Positions 22,773 to 34,349 of a DNA stretch of 64,000 nt are shown here, piece by piece. A program made the position numbers and the translations under genes. Under the pieces are notes generated by a model. That model saw only the letters and a program-made list of their open reading frames with translations. It did not search any database and was not told the DNA's origin. The number at the start of each line of letters is the position of its first letter. Positions within the stretch are counted from its first letter, which is position 1. The stretch is from an uncultured Nostocoides sp. (GTDB lineage: Bacteria; Actinomycetota; Actinomycetes; Actinomycetales; Dermatophilaceae). The stretch is from assembly GCA_937907685.1 (NCBI GenBank), contig CALCXF010000016.1:1-64000 (forward strand), given 5' to 3'.

Positions 22773-22899
22773 GATCCACCAGTATGCCGTCCGCTCACGA
22801 CAGCTCTCCCCCACCCCCGCGTCGGGTCCACCCCTCTCGGATCCGGACAACCCACGCCTGCCGACTGACCACGAGATGTGGCGGTGACAGTTGCGGCGG

Positions 22900-25305
22900 T
22901 CAGCCGGCGACCACGGCGACGAGCGCGGGCAGGGTCGCCAGTGCGACGAGCAGCGTGTCGCGCCACCGCCAGGGGGCCGGCAGCCACCATGAGCGTGCGC
23001 GGGCGGTCGCGAACCCCCGGGCGTCCATCGCGACGGCGAGCTCGGCGGCGGCGTGCAGGGTGCGCACCAACAGGCCCATGGTGAGGGCTCCGAGGTGGGC
23101 AGCGACGGACGAAGGAGACCGCCACGAGACGCCGAGGCCACGGATCCGCCGGACCCGGGCGAGCTCACCCCACACCTCCCCGAAGGAGTGCACCCGCTGG
23201 AGCGCGGCCGCCGTCGCCACCACGGGCCGGTCCGGTAGGCGTACGCGCTGGGCGAGGTGGTCCCCCAGCCGATCGGGGTCGATCCAGGGGATGAGCACCG
23301 CCGACGGGAGGACGATGACGAGCACCCGGAGAGCGACGGTCAGCGCCGGGTCCAGGTCGCGCCCGGCGAGGAACCACGTCGACCACCCCACCGAGAGGGC
23401 CGCCACCACACCGGGCAACATGCGCAGGCCCGTCGTGCGCAGTCGACCACGTGATCGCGTCCCCGGCCCGGGAGCCGACAGGCCGACCAGCGCGAGGAGT
23501 GCCTGGGTCGCCAGCACGGCGAGACTCGTCGTCCAGTGCGGTGAGATGACTCCCGCCGGAATGGCGAGGAGCGCGCCGACGAGCAGCGCGAGCGGGCCAC
23601 AGCGGGCCACCAGCGGGACGGCCGCGGGCCGTATGGGCTCGACCGCTCCGGCTGGGGGCTCGAGGCGGTGGACGGCCGTCGCCCGCTCGACGACGTGGCG
23701 GTCGTGGGTCGCGGCGACGACAGCGCCCCCTGCCGACCGGTATGCCGCGACGAGACCGACGACGGCCGCCCAGGTCCGGCGGTCCTGGCCGACGGTGGGC
23801 TCATCGGCGAGGAGGACCGGTGGCCCGTGGAGGAGCGCGGCCGCGACCGCGAGGCGCCGCTGCTCGCCGCCGGAGAGCTGCCGAGGATCGGCCCCGGCGA
23901 GGTGGCCCAGCCGGAGGGTCGTGAGGAGGGAGCGGGCGTGCTCGCTGGTGGCCGGGTCGACGTCACCAAGGACTCGTGAGGTGGCGAGGACCTCGTCGAG
24001 CACGGTCGCCGCCACGATGGTCGAGCTGGACCACTGCGGCACCCAGGCCATCGCCCGGGCGAGGTCGATGGCTGCGAGGTCACCCGGCGCCGTGCCGGCT
24101 CCCGGGGACGTGCCGGATCCCGGCACCGTGACGGCTCCCAGGGGGGTGCCCGATCCCGGCGTGGGCACGCGGACGGCATCCGCAGTGGTCGGGTCGAGGA
24201 ACCCGGCGAGGGCATGGAGCACGGTGGACTTGCCGGAGCCACTCGGTCCGACGAGGGCGGTGAGGGTGCCGGGCGCCGCGTGGAGCGGCGAGGTGAGGCG
24301 CGCGGCCGGTCGGGTGCGCACCGTGCCGTCGAGAAGCCTGGTGGAGCGCTCGACCGTGAAGGGTGCCGCAGTGAGGGCAGCCGCGGGGCCGGAGCCGCCC
24401 ACGGCATCCGGAGGGCGACGCCGAGGCGCGATGAGCGCCGGGTCGACCTCAAGCGGTGGGGGCGGCCCCTCGTCCGGCACCCAGATCCCCATGTCCAGCA
24501 GCCGATGCCGCTCGATCTCCAGGGTCTCGCGCACCGGGCCGTCGGCAACGACCCGGCCGTCGGCGGACAGCACGACCAGCCGGTCCACGAGGTCGACCCA
24601 GGGACCCAGCACGTGCTCGACGACGACGAGCGTCGGGGTCGCGGCGCCGGCCAGCACAGGGGGTCGCTCACCCACGAGGTGGCCACCCGCCCCTTCGAGC
24701 CCCTCGGTGGGGGCACCTGACCACTCCTCGTCGCGGTTCGACCTCCGGACCACCCCGGTGAGCGCGGCAACGGCATCACGCACGTCCTCCGCCGAGCGCG
24801 GGTCGAGCATGGCGGTCGGCTCGTCGAGCAGGACGACCCAGGGATCCAGTGCGAGGGTGCCGGCGAGCGCGAGCCGCTGGGTCTGTCCCCCGGACAGGGC
24901 CGATGTCGGGGTGTCGAGCGGCAGGTCGCCGAGGCCCACGGCGCTGAGGGCCGACGCGACGACCGCAGGCATGGCGACCGGCGGCATCCCGACGTTCTCA
25001 GGACCGAAGGCGACGTCACGGCCGACGGAGGCGGCGACCACCCCCGTCCCGGGCTCCTGCAGGACGAGTCCCACCGCGCCGGGCCGAGCCCCGGGAGCGG
25101 CACCGTCGACGAGCACCTCGCCCTCGAGGTCACCCGCGTCGGCCGTCTCGAGGAGCCCGGCGAGCGCCCTGAGCAGGGTGGACTTTCCCGAACCCGACGG
25201 ACCGACGAGCAGCACCCGCTCCCCGGGACCCAGCTGGAGCGTGACGCCGCGGAGCACCGGCTCACGGCGACCGAAAGGCCGCCAGGTCAGGCCCGACACC
25301 TGCAC
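22900..25305 (-). CDS. Fused ECF transporter: two ATPase domains plus T (CbiQ-like) component (YkoD-YkoC fusion)
   Basis: Two Walker A motifs (GPSGSGKSTLLRAL, GPSGSGKSTVLHAL), two signatures (LSGGQTQRLALA, LSGGEQRRLAVA), then a TM C-terminal domain with VAMDARGF motif. Start uncertain (GTG 25305). Confidence 0.88.
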   Translation of the reverse strand: MQVSGLTWRPFGRREPVLRGVTLQLGPGERVLLVGPSGSGKSTLLRALAGLLETADAGDLEGEVLVDGAAPGARPGAVGLVLQEPGTGVVAASVGRDVAFGPENVGMPPVAMPAVVASALSAVGLGDLPLDTPTSALSGGQTQRLALAGTLALDPWVVLLDEPTAMLDPRSAEDVRDAVAALTGVVRRSNRDEEWSGAPTEGLEGAGGHLVGERPPVLAGAATPTLVVVEHVLGPWVDLVDRLVVLSADGRVVADGPVRETLEIERHRLLDMGIWVPDEGPPPPLEVDPALIAPRRRPPDAVGGSGPAAALTAAPFTVERSTRLLDGTVRTRPAARLTSPLHAAPGTLTALVGPSGSGKSTVLHALAGFLDPTTADAVRVPTPGSGTPLGAVTVPGSGTSPGAGTAPGDLAAIDLARAMAWVPQWSSSTIVAATVLDEVLATSRVLGDVDPATSEHARSLLTTLRLGHLAGADPRQLSGGEQRRLAVAAALLHGPPVLLADEPTVGQDRRTWAAVVGLVAAYRSAGGAVVAATHDRHVVERATAVHRLEPPAGAVEPIRPAAVPLVARCGPLALLVGALLAIPAGVISPHWTTSLAVLATQALLALVGLSAPGPGTRSRGRLRTTGLRMLPGVVAALSVGWSTWFLAGRDLDPALTVALRVLVIVLPSAVLIPWIDPDRLGDHLAQRVRLPDRPVVATAAALQRVHSFGEVWGELARVRRIRGLGVSWRSPSSVAAHLGALTMGLLVRTLHAAAELAVAMDARGFATARARSWWLPAPWRWRDTLLVALATLPALVAVVAG

Positions 25306-25348
25306 CGTGCCGCGGGCGTCGCCGGCCGCCGAGCGCGGCCGCGACCGG

Positions 25349-26056
25349 TCAGACAGCGCGGATCTCCCGCTGCTCCTGGCCGGCGGGGAAGGCCGAGAGC
25401 GCCCCTGCGCGGGCCAGCGCTCGCACGAGGACCCAGCCGAGGAGCCCGGCCAACAGGGCACCGGACAGCGTCATCGCGCCGAGGTACACGAGCTTGTCAC
25501 GCGGGACCCACTCGGCGTACCAGCCGCCACCGTCGGCCAGCACCGAGAGCACGGGCACGTCGGCCCACGAGGCCGGGAACGACACGACCTCGAACGCCCA
25601 TTCGAGCGGCGCCGACAGGACGCCGGCCAGGACGGCGACAGCGGCGCCGAAGGCCTTGTAGCCGAAGACGGCGAATGCCAGCTCGGCCCCGAGCCCCTGG
25701 AGGATGCCCGACACGAGCACCGTCGCACCCCACTCGGTGCCGGGCAGCATCGAGACCAGAGCAGCGACGACCTCGCAGAACAGGGCCGCGCCGGGCCGGC
25801 GGACGACGAGACCGCCCACGACCCCGGCGAGGAACCACGGGCCGGCGAACAGGCCCATGAGGGGTGCGTAGCCGATCTTGAGGGCCGTGAGCGGCCCGTT
25901 GTAGAAGACGCCCCAGCCCCAGAACGCGACGCCCAGCGCCGCCCCGAGGAACGCGATCGTGAGGATGTCGACGGTGCGCCAGCCGAGGAGGGGCCGGGTC
26001 GCGGTGATGGAGCGCGGTGCGGCTGCCCGCGGCTCGGAGGTGATCTGTGGTGCCAT
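25349..26056 (-). CDS. ykoE: ECF transporter S component, YkoE family (thiamine/HMP)
   Basis: WRTVDILTIAFLGAALGVAFWGWGVFYN...YAPLMGLFAGPWFLAGVVGGLVVRRPGAALF; downstream of a TPP riboswitch. Confidence 0.9.
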   Translation of the reverse strand: MAPQITSEPRAAAPRSITATRPLLGWRTVDILTIAFLGAALGVAFWGWGVFYNGPLTALKIGYAPLMGLFAGPWFLAGVVGGLVVRRPGAALFCEVVAALVSMLPGTEWGATVLVSGILQGLGAELAFAVFGYKAFGAAVAVLAGVLSAPLEWAFEVVSFPASWADVPVLSVLADGGGWYAEWVPRDKLVYLGAMTLSGALLAGLLGWVLVRALARAGALSAFPAGQEQREIRAV

Positions 26057-26147
26057 GACTGCTCTCCCGTGGTTCCGCGTGGATACCTCGGGGAGGTGCA
26101 CCGCCGGCACCTCGGGCCGACTCGCCGCGGGTGTGCCGGAGACGCAC

Positions 26148-26245
26148 CTGAGATTCCCGACTCCCTTCGCCGGTGCTAACCGGATCAGGTTCGAGGGTCT
26201 GCGGCGAACCGCACTCTCAGCGCTGGAGCGCTCCCCTGTCGTTGG
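26148..26245 (-). ncRNA. TPP riboswitch (THI element)
   Basis: Minus strand: CAGGGGAGC...CTGAGAGTGC...GACCCTCGAACCTGATCCGGTTAGCACCGGCGAAGGGAGT, the classic CUGAGA and ACCUGAUC...GCGAAGGGA core. Confidence 0.96.
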
Positions 26246-26253
26246 ACGGCTCC

Positions 26254-26259
26254 ACCATA
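26254..26259 (-). promoter_or_regulatory. -10 element (TATGGT) for the TPP riboswitch/ykoE transcript
   Basis: TATGGT on the minus strand, 9-15 nt before the riboswitch 5' end. Confidence 0.55.
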
Positions 26260-26336
26260 TCCCAGCCGCGTTACAGTGGCGGCTGACGTCGTCGGGCACC
26301 CTTGCTCCGGTGCGCGCACAGTGGAAAGGGACCGTC

Positions 26337-26618
26337 ATGGCCATGGGAACCATCGCCTGGAAGGTCATGGGCACCGGTGGCGCCATCCTTGCCGGGGTCC
26401 TCGCGAAGCAGCTCGTCGACGTCGTCTGGGCGCGTTTCGGGCAGGACGACATCAACCCGAAGAGCCCTCGCGCCCCGCTCTCCAAGGCGGTCGCGTATGC
26501 CGCAGTCACCGGCCTCGCGGTCGGCGCCGCCAGGACGGTCATGACACGCAAGGCCGCCGAGTACTACGAGAAGTCGGCGGGGCACCTCCCGGCGGACATC
26601 CGCGAGGAACCCGTCTGA
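26337..26618 (+). CDS. DUF4235 membrane-associated protein
   Basis: MAMGTIAWKVMGTGGAILAGVLAKQLVDVVWARFGQDD...AVAYAAVTGLAVGAARTVMTRKAAEYY. Confidence 0.82.
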   Translation: MAMGTIAWKVMGTGGAILAGVLAKQLVDVVWARFGQDDINPKSPRAPLSKAVAYAAVTGLAVGAARTVMTRKAAEYYEKSAGHLPADIREEPV

Positions 26619-26648
26619 CGGGGGGGTCTGCTCGCGCGGTCCGACAGG

Positions 26649-27848
26649 TCAGGAGAGGTCGAGCGCCCGAGCAAGCGGCATCCCCGGCCGATAAGCGAGG
26701 TGGTCGTGCGACGGCGCCTCCAACACCGCCAGGTCGGCCCGTGAGCCCACGGCCACCCGGCCGATGTCCCTCCGGCGGAGCGCACGTGCCCCACCGACGG
26801 TGGCGGCGACCAGTGCCTCGGCGGCCGTCATCCCCATCTCCCGCACCGCCAGGGCGAGAACGAACGGCATGGATGCCGTGTTGCAGGTCCCGGGGTTGCA
26901 GTCCGTCGCCAGTGCCACGTCCACACCGGCGTCGAGGAGACGCCGGGCATCCGGGTAGGGCGAGCGCGTCGAGAACTCCACTCCCGGCAGGAGCGTGGCG
27001 ACGGTCGTCCCTGCGACCGCGACCAGCGCCGCGACGTCGGCATCGGTGAGATACGTGCAGTGGTCCACGCTCGCGGCCCCGAGCTCCACGGCGAGCCGCA
27101 CCCCCGGCCCCGATGAGAGCTGGTTGCCGTGGACCCGCAGCCCGAGCCCGGCCTCCCGCCCGGCGAGCAGGACCCGCCGAGCCTCGTCCTCGGTGAAGGC
27201 TCGGGGCGCGGTGGGCTCGCAGAACACGTCGACCCACCGCGCGTGGGGGGCACAGGCCGTGAGCATCGGCCCGGTGACGAGGTCGAGGTATGCCGTCCGG
27301 TCGTCGAACTCCGGTGGCACGACGTGGGCGCCCAGAAAGGTGGTCTCCTCGGTCACCTCCCGCGCCAGGCGCAGCGAGCGCTCCTCGTCGGTGGTCGTCA
27401 GGCCGTAGCCACTCTTCACCTCGACCGTCGTGGTGCCGAGAGCCCGCATCTCGGCGACTCTCTTCCGCAGCAGGCCACGCAGCTCCCCGTCACTGGCCGC
27501 TCGGGTGGCGTCCACCGACTCCCCGATGCCACCGCCGTCGTACGCCGCCCCGGCCATGCGCGCCGAGAACTCGGCCGCACGGTCCCCGGCGAAGACGAGA
27601 TGGCTGTGGCTGTCGACGAACCCAGGCACCACGGCACGGCCGTTGAGGTCGACCCGGCGGTCCGCCTCGGGTGCTGCCCGTCCAGGCCCGACCCAGGCCA
27701 CCAGGCCGCCCTCGACCACCACGGCGGCGTCGACCACGATTCCGAGGCGGTCGCCGGCCGGGACGACGGCCCCCAGCACCGGCGTCTGGCCGTCCGATCC
27801 GGCGCAGGTGACCAGCTCGCCGATGCCGGTCACCACCGTGGCGCTCAT
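26649..27848 (-). CDS. hutI: Imidazolonepropionase
   Basis: [74 protein letters not shown]. Confidence 0.96.
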   Translation of the reverse strand: MSATVVTGIGELVTCAGSDGQTPVLGAVVPAGDRLGIVVDAAVVVEGGLVAWVGPGRAAPEADRRVDLNGRAVVPGFVDSHSHLVFAGDRAAEFSARMAGAAYDGGGIGESVDATRAASDGELRGLLRKRVAEMRALGTTTVEVKSGYGLTTTDEERSLRLAREVTEETTFLGAHVVPPEFDDRTAYLDLVTGPMLTACAPHARWVDVFCEPTAPRAFTEDEARRVLLAGREAGLGLRVHGNQLSSGPGVRLAVELGAASVDHCTYLTDADVAALVAVAGTTVATLLPGVEFSTRSPYPDARRLLDAGVDVALATDCNPGTCNTASMPFVLALAVREMGMTAAEALVAATVGGARALRRRDIGRVAVGSRADLAVLEAPSHDHLAYRPGMPLARALDLS

Positions 27849-27860
27849 GCGGTCACCGGA

Positions 27861-29186
27861 TCACCGCGTCACCGCCGCGACGGCGTCGGCGAGCAGCCTT
27901 CCGACATCGCCGGCGCGGTGCCGGCCCTCCCGGACGACGTGCTCGCCGTGTACGACGACGTCCGTCACGTCCGCCGCCGTGGCCGAGAAGAGCACCGTCT
28001 CGGCAGTGCAGCCGGCCGTGCGCGGGCTGTCGAGGCGAACGGCGACGAGGTCGGCGAGGTGCTCCGAGGCGAGCAGACCGCCGTCGTCCCACCCCAGCGA
28101 GCGATAGCCGTTCAGGGTGGCGGTGGCGAGCAGCTCGGTGCCGTCGAAGCGACCCCGCTGCAGGCTCTCGAGGCGCTCGTTCATCTCGACGCCTCGCGCC
28201 TCCTCGAAAGGGTCGATGACCGCCTGCTGGTCAGATCCGACTGCCAGCGGAACCCCGGCGTCGTGGAGGCGGCGAGCCGGCCCGATGCCGTCGGCGAGGT
28301 CGCGTTCGGTGGTGGGGCAGAAGCAGACGGTCGTCCGGCTTGCCGCGAGCAGCTCGATGTCGTTGTCCGACAAGTGTGTCGCGTGCACGCCCGTGGTCAT
28401 GGGTGTGAGCAGCCACTCAGCGGCGAGCAGCTCCGTGGGCGAGCAGCCGTAGAAGCCCTGGCAGGCGAGGTTCTCGGCCGGCTGCTCCGAGACATGGACG
28501 TGCAGGGGACGGGCACCGCGGGCTGCGACGTCACCCACGACGGCCAGGTGTTCGCGCGGGACCGCCCGGACGGAGTGGACTGCCGTGCCGATCCTCGTGC
28601 TGTCGTCCTCGGACAAGGACTCGACCCGCTCAGCCCAGGCCTCGGCGGTGCCGTCGGAGAAGCGCTCCTGCACCTCGTCGAGGGGCAGGTGTCCGGACGC
28701 GGTCAAACCGCCCGCGAGATAACAGGTGTCGAGCAGGGTGATGCGGATGCCGGTCTCGCGGGCCGCGGTGAGCAGCGCGTGCCCCATGGCGTTGGGGTCG
28801 TCGTACCGGCGGCCCCCGGCCGGGTGGTGGACGTAGTGGAACTCGCCCACTGCGGTGTACCCGGCCAGGAGCATCTCAGCGAACACCGCTCTCGCGAGGG
28901 CGTAGTAGGTGTCCGGGTCGAGGCACTGGGCCACGGCATACATGGCCTTGCGCCAGGTCCAGAAGTCCCCGGCGCCGTCGTGGGTCCGGCCACGCAGCGC
29001 GCGGTGGAAGGCGTGACTGTGGCCGTTTGCGAGCCCGGGCAGCACGACCCCGCCCAATATCGTGTCGGTCGGCTCGGCGACCGTCTCCGGCAGCACGTCC
29101 CGGATCCGGCCGCCTTCCTCGAGGATTCTCACCGAGCGTCGTACACCACCGGGGAGCACAGCGTGCTCGCACCAGAAGGCGGTCAT
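27861..29186 (-). CDS. hutF: Formimidoylglutamate deiminase
   Basis: Amidohydrolase with LPGLANGHSHAFHRALRGRTHDGAGDFWTWRKAMY and GYTAVGEFHYVHH, typical of HutF. Confidence 0.93.
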   Translation of the reverse strand: MTAFWCEHAVLPGGVRRSVRILEEGGRIRDVLPETVAEPTDTILGGVVLPGLANGHSHAFHRALRGRTHDGAGDFWTWRKAMYAVAQCLDPDTYYALARAVFAEMLLAGYTAVGEFHYVHHPAGGRRYDDPNAMGHALLTAARETGIRITLLDTCYLAGGLTASGHLPLDEVQERFSDGTAEAWAERVESLSEDDSTRIGTAVHSVRAVPREHLAVVGDVAARGARPLHVHVSEQPAENLACQGFYGCSPTELLAAEWLLTPMTTGVHATHLSDNDIELLAASRTTVCFCPTTERDLADGIGPARRLHDAGVPLAVGSDQQAVIDPFEEARGVEMNERLESLQRGRFDGTELLATATLNGYRSLGWDDGGLLASEHLADLVAVRLDSPRTAGCTAETVLFSATAADVTDVVVHGEHVVREGRHRAGDVGRLLADAVAAVTR

Positions 29187-30421
29187 GGAGTCCCGGCGAG
29201 GTCCCCGACGGAGTCGGCAAGGGCCTCGACACCTGCGAGGCAGTCGTCCGCGGAGGCCCACTCGTCAGGTGAGTGCGAGACGCCGGTCGGGTTGCGCACG
29301 AACAGCATCGCCGTGCGGATGCCGTCGTTGGCGAGGATGCCGGCGTCATGGCCGGCGGCGGTGCCGATGACGGGCAGGCCGCCGAGCATCGTCGAGAGCC
29401 GGCGCACGAGACCGGGGTCGAAGTCGGTGACCGGAGTCCACGACTCCTGGGCGACGAGTCCGTCGAAGTCGTCGACGACCTCACTCACGTCGGCCACGAC
29501 CCGCAGCACGGCGTCAGGGTCTGCTCCTCGTGCGTCCAGCCAGCCGGTCGTGGAGCTCGCGATGGAGTTGACGCTGCCAGGTACGACGCTCACCTTGCCG
29601 ACGGTGGCGACGCAGTCGTGCTCCTCGGCCGCCCGGCGGGCGGCGATGATCATCGCGGCGAGGCCCAGCATGGCGTCCTCGCGTTCCTCGAGGGCGGTGG
29701 TCCCGGCGTGGTTGGCCTCACCGGCGATGTCGACCCGCCAGCGGCCGTGCGGCCAGATGTGACTGCCGACCCCCACCGCGTGACCGAGGTGGACGAGCGC
29801 GCGGCCCTGTTCGACATGCAGCTCGACGAACGTCCCCACCCGGGCGAGCGTCTCGTCGTCCCGGCCGAGGTGCGTCGGGTCCTGACCTGCCCGGCGCATC
29901 GCCTCCGCCATCGTCAGGCCCTGCTGGTCCCGCAGGCCCCGGGCACGGTCGGCGCCCAGGGCACCGGTGATGACCCGCGAGCCGGCGCAGGCGACACCGA
30001 ACCTGGCGCCCTCCTCGTCGGTGAAGCTCACGACGCCGACCGGCCGCTGCGGCTTGAAGCCCCGTTCGCGAAGGAGGTCGACGGCGGCGAGGGCACCCAC
30101 CACCCCGAGCGGCCCGTCGAAGGCGCCGCCGTTGGGCACCGAGTCGAGGTGCGACCCGATCACCACCCCGGGGTCGCCGGCGGAGACGGCGCCGTCCGCG
30201 TCACCCCACCAGCCCCACTGGTTGCCCATGCGGTCGGTCGTCAGGTCGAGACCCCGCGCTTCGCACTGGTCGGCGAACCACTCGCGAAGGTCGTGATCCT
30301 CCCTCGTCCACGCCAGACGGGTGTACCCCCCGGCCGTCCCGTCCTGCCCGATCCCCTCCACGTCACGCCACATTTCACGGAACGCCGAAGCGGTCCCGCC
30401 GCTTTTTGGCGTGGTGGACAT
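29183..30421 (-). CDS. M20 allantoate/N-carbamoyl amidohydrolase-family hydrolase (possible alternative N-formylglutamate deformylase)
   Basis: GSHLDSVPNGGAFDGPLGVVGAL, FTDEEGARFGVACAGSR, FVELHVEQGRAL; overlaps hutF start. Confidence 0.88.
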   Translation of the reverse strand: MSTTPKSGGTASAFREMWRDVEGIGQDGTAGGYTRLAWTREDHDLREWFADQCEARGLDLTTDRMGNQWGWWGDADGAVSAGDPGVVIGSHLDSVPNGGAFDGPLGVVGALAAVDLLRERGFKPQRPVGVVSFTDEEGARFGVACAGSRVITGALGADRARGLRDQQGLTMAEAMRRAGQDPTHLGRDDETLARVGTFVELHVEQGRALVHLGHAVGVGSHIWPHGRWRVDIAGEANHAGTTALEEREDAMLGLAAMIIAARRAAEEHDCVATVGKVSVVPGSVNSIASSTTGWLDARGADPDAVLRVVADVSEVVDDFDGLVAQESWTPVTDFDPGLVRRLSTMLGGLPVIGTAAGHDAGILANDGIRTAMLFVRNPTGVSHSPDEWASADDCLAGVEALADSVGDLAGTP

Positions 30422-30534
30422 GAACCCATTGCACCAAGTCCCGCAGGTTTGTGGGGCGAGACGTGATGGCTGATTGTCTCGGTGACCAGACGGGGGGCGG
30501 TTCGCGCGGGGACCTCCGGACCTAGTCTGAGCCC

Positions 30535-31029
30535 ATGACGACCCCTTCGGGCGCCCCGAACGACGACGGCAGCGAGCGGGCGGCAGCCGCACTCAGGGCA
30601 TCCGGCATCCCCCATGAGGTGACGCGGCACGGGAGGGTGCGGTCGCTCGAGGAGGCCGCGGCGGCGCGCGGTGTGGCACCCCGCGACATCGTCAAGACGC
30701 TGGTGGTCCGACGGGGCGAGGGGGACTTCCTCTTCGTCCTCGTCCCCGGTGACCGGGAGATCTCGTGGCCCAAGCTGCGGGCCCACCTCGGCGTCAACCG
30801 GGTCTCGATGCCGGACGCCGACACCGCGCTCGACGTCACGGGCTACGAGCGGGGGACGATCACGCCGTTCGGGTCCACGACCGCGTGGCCGGTCGTGGCG
30901 GACGCGACGATGACGGGGCGCAGGGTGTCGATCGGTGCCGGTGCGCACGGCGTGGCTGCGACCGTCGGGGCGGATGCCGTCGTGACGGCACTCGGCGCGG
31001 ACGTCGCCGACGTCACCGACCCGGCCTGA
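30535..31029 (+). CDS. YbaK/EbsC-family aminoacyl-tRNA deacylase-like protein
   Basis: EAAAARGVAPRDIVKTLVVRRGEGDFLFVLVPGDREISWPKLRAHLG...GYERGTITPFGS. Confidence 0.9.
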   Translation: MTTPSGAPNDDGSERAAAALRASGIPHEVTRHGRVRSLEEAAAARGVAPRDIVKTLVVRRGEGDFLFVLVPGDREISWPKLRAHLGVNRVSMPDADTALDVTGYERGTITPFGSTTAWPVVADATMTGRRVSIGAGAHGVAATVGADAVVTALGADVADVTDPA

Positions 31030-31082
31030 CCGACCGACCCACTGGCGCGTCTGACCGGCCGCGCCTGACCGGCGCCCGCCGA

Positions 31083-32738
<1,656 letters not shown>

Positions 32739-32771
32739 GTCGTTCTCCGTTTCTCCGCCTCGGGTGCGGGG

Positions 32772-34349
32772 TCAGGTGAGGGGGCCGGTCACGGACTCGG
32801 CGGCCCGGCGGATGGTGCCGTCGGTGACGAGGCGGTATGCCGTGTCGATCTCCGGCGACAGCCAACGGTCCGGCCCCGGCGTGCCGGCTCCTGCCGACAC
32901 CAGCGCGTCGACCACGGCCCCGGTCGCCGGTGCCGGGGTCAGGGGAGCACGAAGCCGGATACCGCGTGTGGCCGTGAGCACCTCGACGGCCAGCACCCGC
33001 GCCAGGCCGTCGAGGGAACGGCGGAGCTTGCGGGCCGCCGACCACCCCATCGACACGTGGTCCTCCTGCATCGCCGAGCTCGGGATGGAGTCGACGGATG
33101 CCGGGGCCGCCAGCCGCTTCATCTCGGACACGATGGCCGCCTGGGTGTACTGCGCGATCATCTGACCGCTGTCGACACCCGGGTCGTCGGCGAGGAACGG
33201 TGGCAACCCGTTGCTGCGGGAGGCGTCGAGGAACCGGTCCGTGCGCCGCTCCGACATCGAGGCGACGTCGGCCGCAACGATGGCGAGGAAGTCCAGCGCG
33301 TAGGCCACCGGCGCGCCGTGGAAGTTGCCGTTGGACTCCAGGCGTCCGTCCATCGTGACAACGGGGTTGTCCACGGCCGAGGCGAGCTCCCAGCCGGCCA
33401 CCCGCGAGGCATGGTCAACGGTGTCGCGTGCTCCGCCCGCAACCTGGGGAGCGCAGCGCAGGGAGTAGGCATCCTGGACCCGCGTGCACGCCTCCGTGCG
33501 GTGAGACTCGCGGATGGCGCTGTGCGCCATGACCTTTCGGATGTTCGCAGCAGACACGGACTGCCCGGGCTGCGGCCGCAACTCGTGCAGGTCGGCGGCG
33601 AAGACGTCGTCGGTCCCGAGCAGGCCCTCGACCGACATCGCCGCTGCCACGTCGGACACGACGAGCAGCTCGCGAAGGTCGGCGATGGCAAGGCACAGCA
33701 TCCCCAGCATGCCGTCGGTGCCGTTGATGAGCGCCAGACCCTCCTTCTCCTCGAGCTCGACCGGCGAGATGCCGGCCGTCGCGAGCGCCTGGGGGGACGG
33801 CATCCGGACCCCGGAAGCGTCGCGGACCTCACCCTCCCCCATGAGCGCGAGGGCGCAGTGCGCCAGCGGTGCCAGGTCACCGGAGCACCCCAGCGAGCCG
33901 TACTCGTGGACGACCGGGGTGATGCCGGCGTCCAGCATCGCGACGTAGGCCAGCAGGGTCTCCTCCCGGATGCCGGTGCGCCCGGTCGCGAGGGTGGAGA
34001 TCCGCAGCAGCATCAGGGCTCGCACGACCTCCCGCTCCACCTCGGGCCCGGAACCCGCCGCGTGGGACCGGACGAGCGAGCGCTGGAGCTGTCGGCGCAG
34101 CGCCACGGGGATGTGCCGCGTGGCGAGCGCGCCGAAGCCGGTCGACACCCCGTAGTGGGGCTCGGCATCGTCCGCCAGGCCGCGAACCACGGCGCGGGTG
34201 CGGCGCACCTCGGCGACGGCATCGTCGTCGAGCACGGCCCGAGCACCGTGGCGGGCCACTCGGACGACCTCGTCGATGGTCAGGGGCCCTCTGCCGACGG
34301 TGACCGGCTCCCGGCTGGGGCCCGCCGAGCCGGACGGTGCACTGCTCAT
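32772..34349 (-). CDS. hutH: Histidine ammonia-lyase
   Basis: Aromatic amino acid lyase with EYGSLGCSGDLAPLAHCALALMGEGE MIO motif. Start uncertain (34349, 34358 or 34400). Confidence 0.95.
   Translation of the reverse strand: MSSAPSGSAGPSREPVTVGRGPLTIDEVVRVARHGARAVLDDDAVAEVRRTRAVVRGLADDAEPHYGVSTGFGALATRHIPVALRRQLQRSLVRSHAAGSGPEVEREVVRALMLLRISTLATGRTGIREETLLAYVAMLDAGITPVVHEYGSLGCSGDLAPLAHCALALMGEGEVRDASGVRMPSPQALATAGISPVELEEKEGLALINGTDGMLGMLCLAIADLRELLVVSDVAAAMSVEGLLGTDDVFAADLHELRPQPGQSVSAANIRKVMAHSAIRESHRTEACTRVQDAYSLRCAPQVAGGARDTVDHASRVAGWELASAVDNPVVTMDGRLESNGNFHGAPVAYALDFLAIVAADVASMSERRTDRFLDASRSNGLPPFLADDPGVDSGQMIAQYTQAAIVSEMKRLAAPASVDSIPSSAMQEDHVSMGWSAARKLRRSLDGLARVLAVEVLTATRGIRLRAPLTPAPATGAVVDALVSAGAGTPGPDRWLSPEIDTAYRLVTDGTIRRAAESVTGPLT

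Noticed and set aside
22760-26179. 1139-aa plus-strand ORF antisense to the ECF transporter
   Set aside because: Ser/Thr/Arg/Pro-rich shadow ORF opposite clear ABC motifs and the riboswitch.
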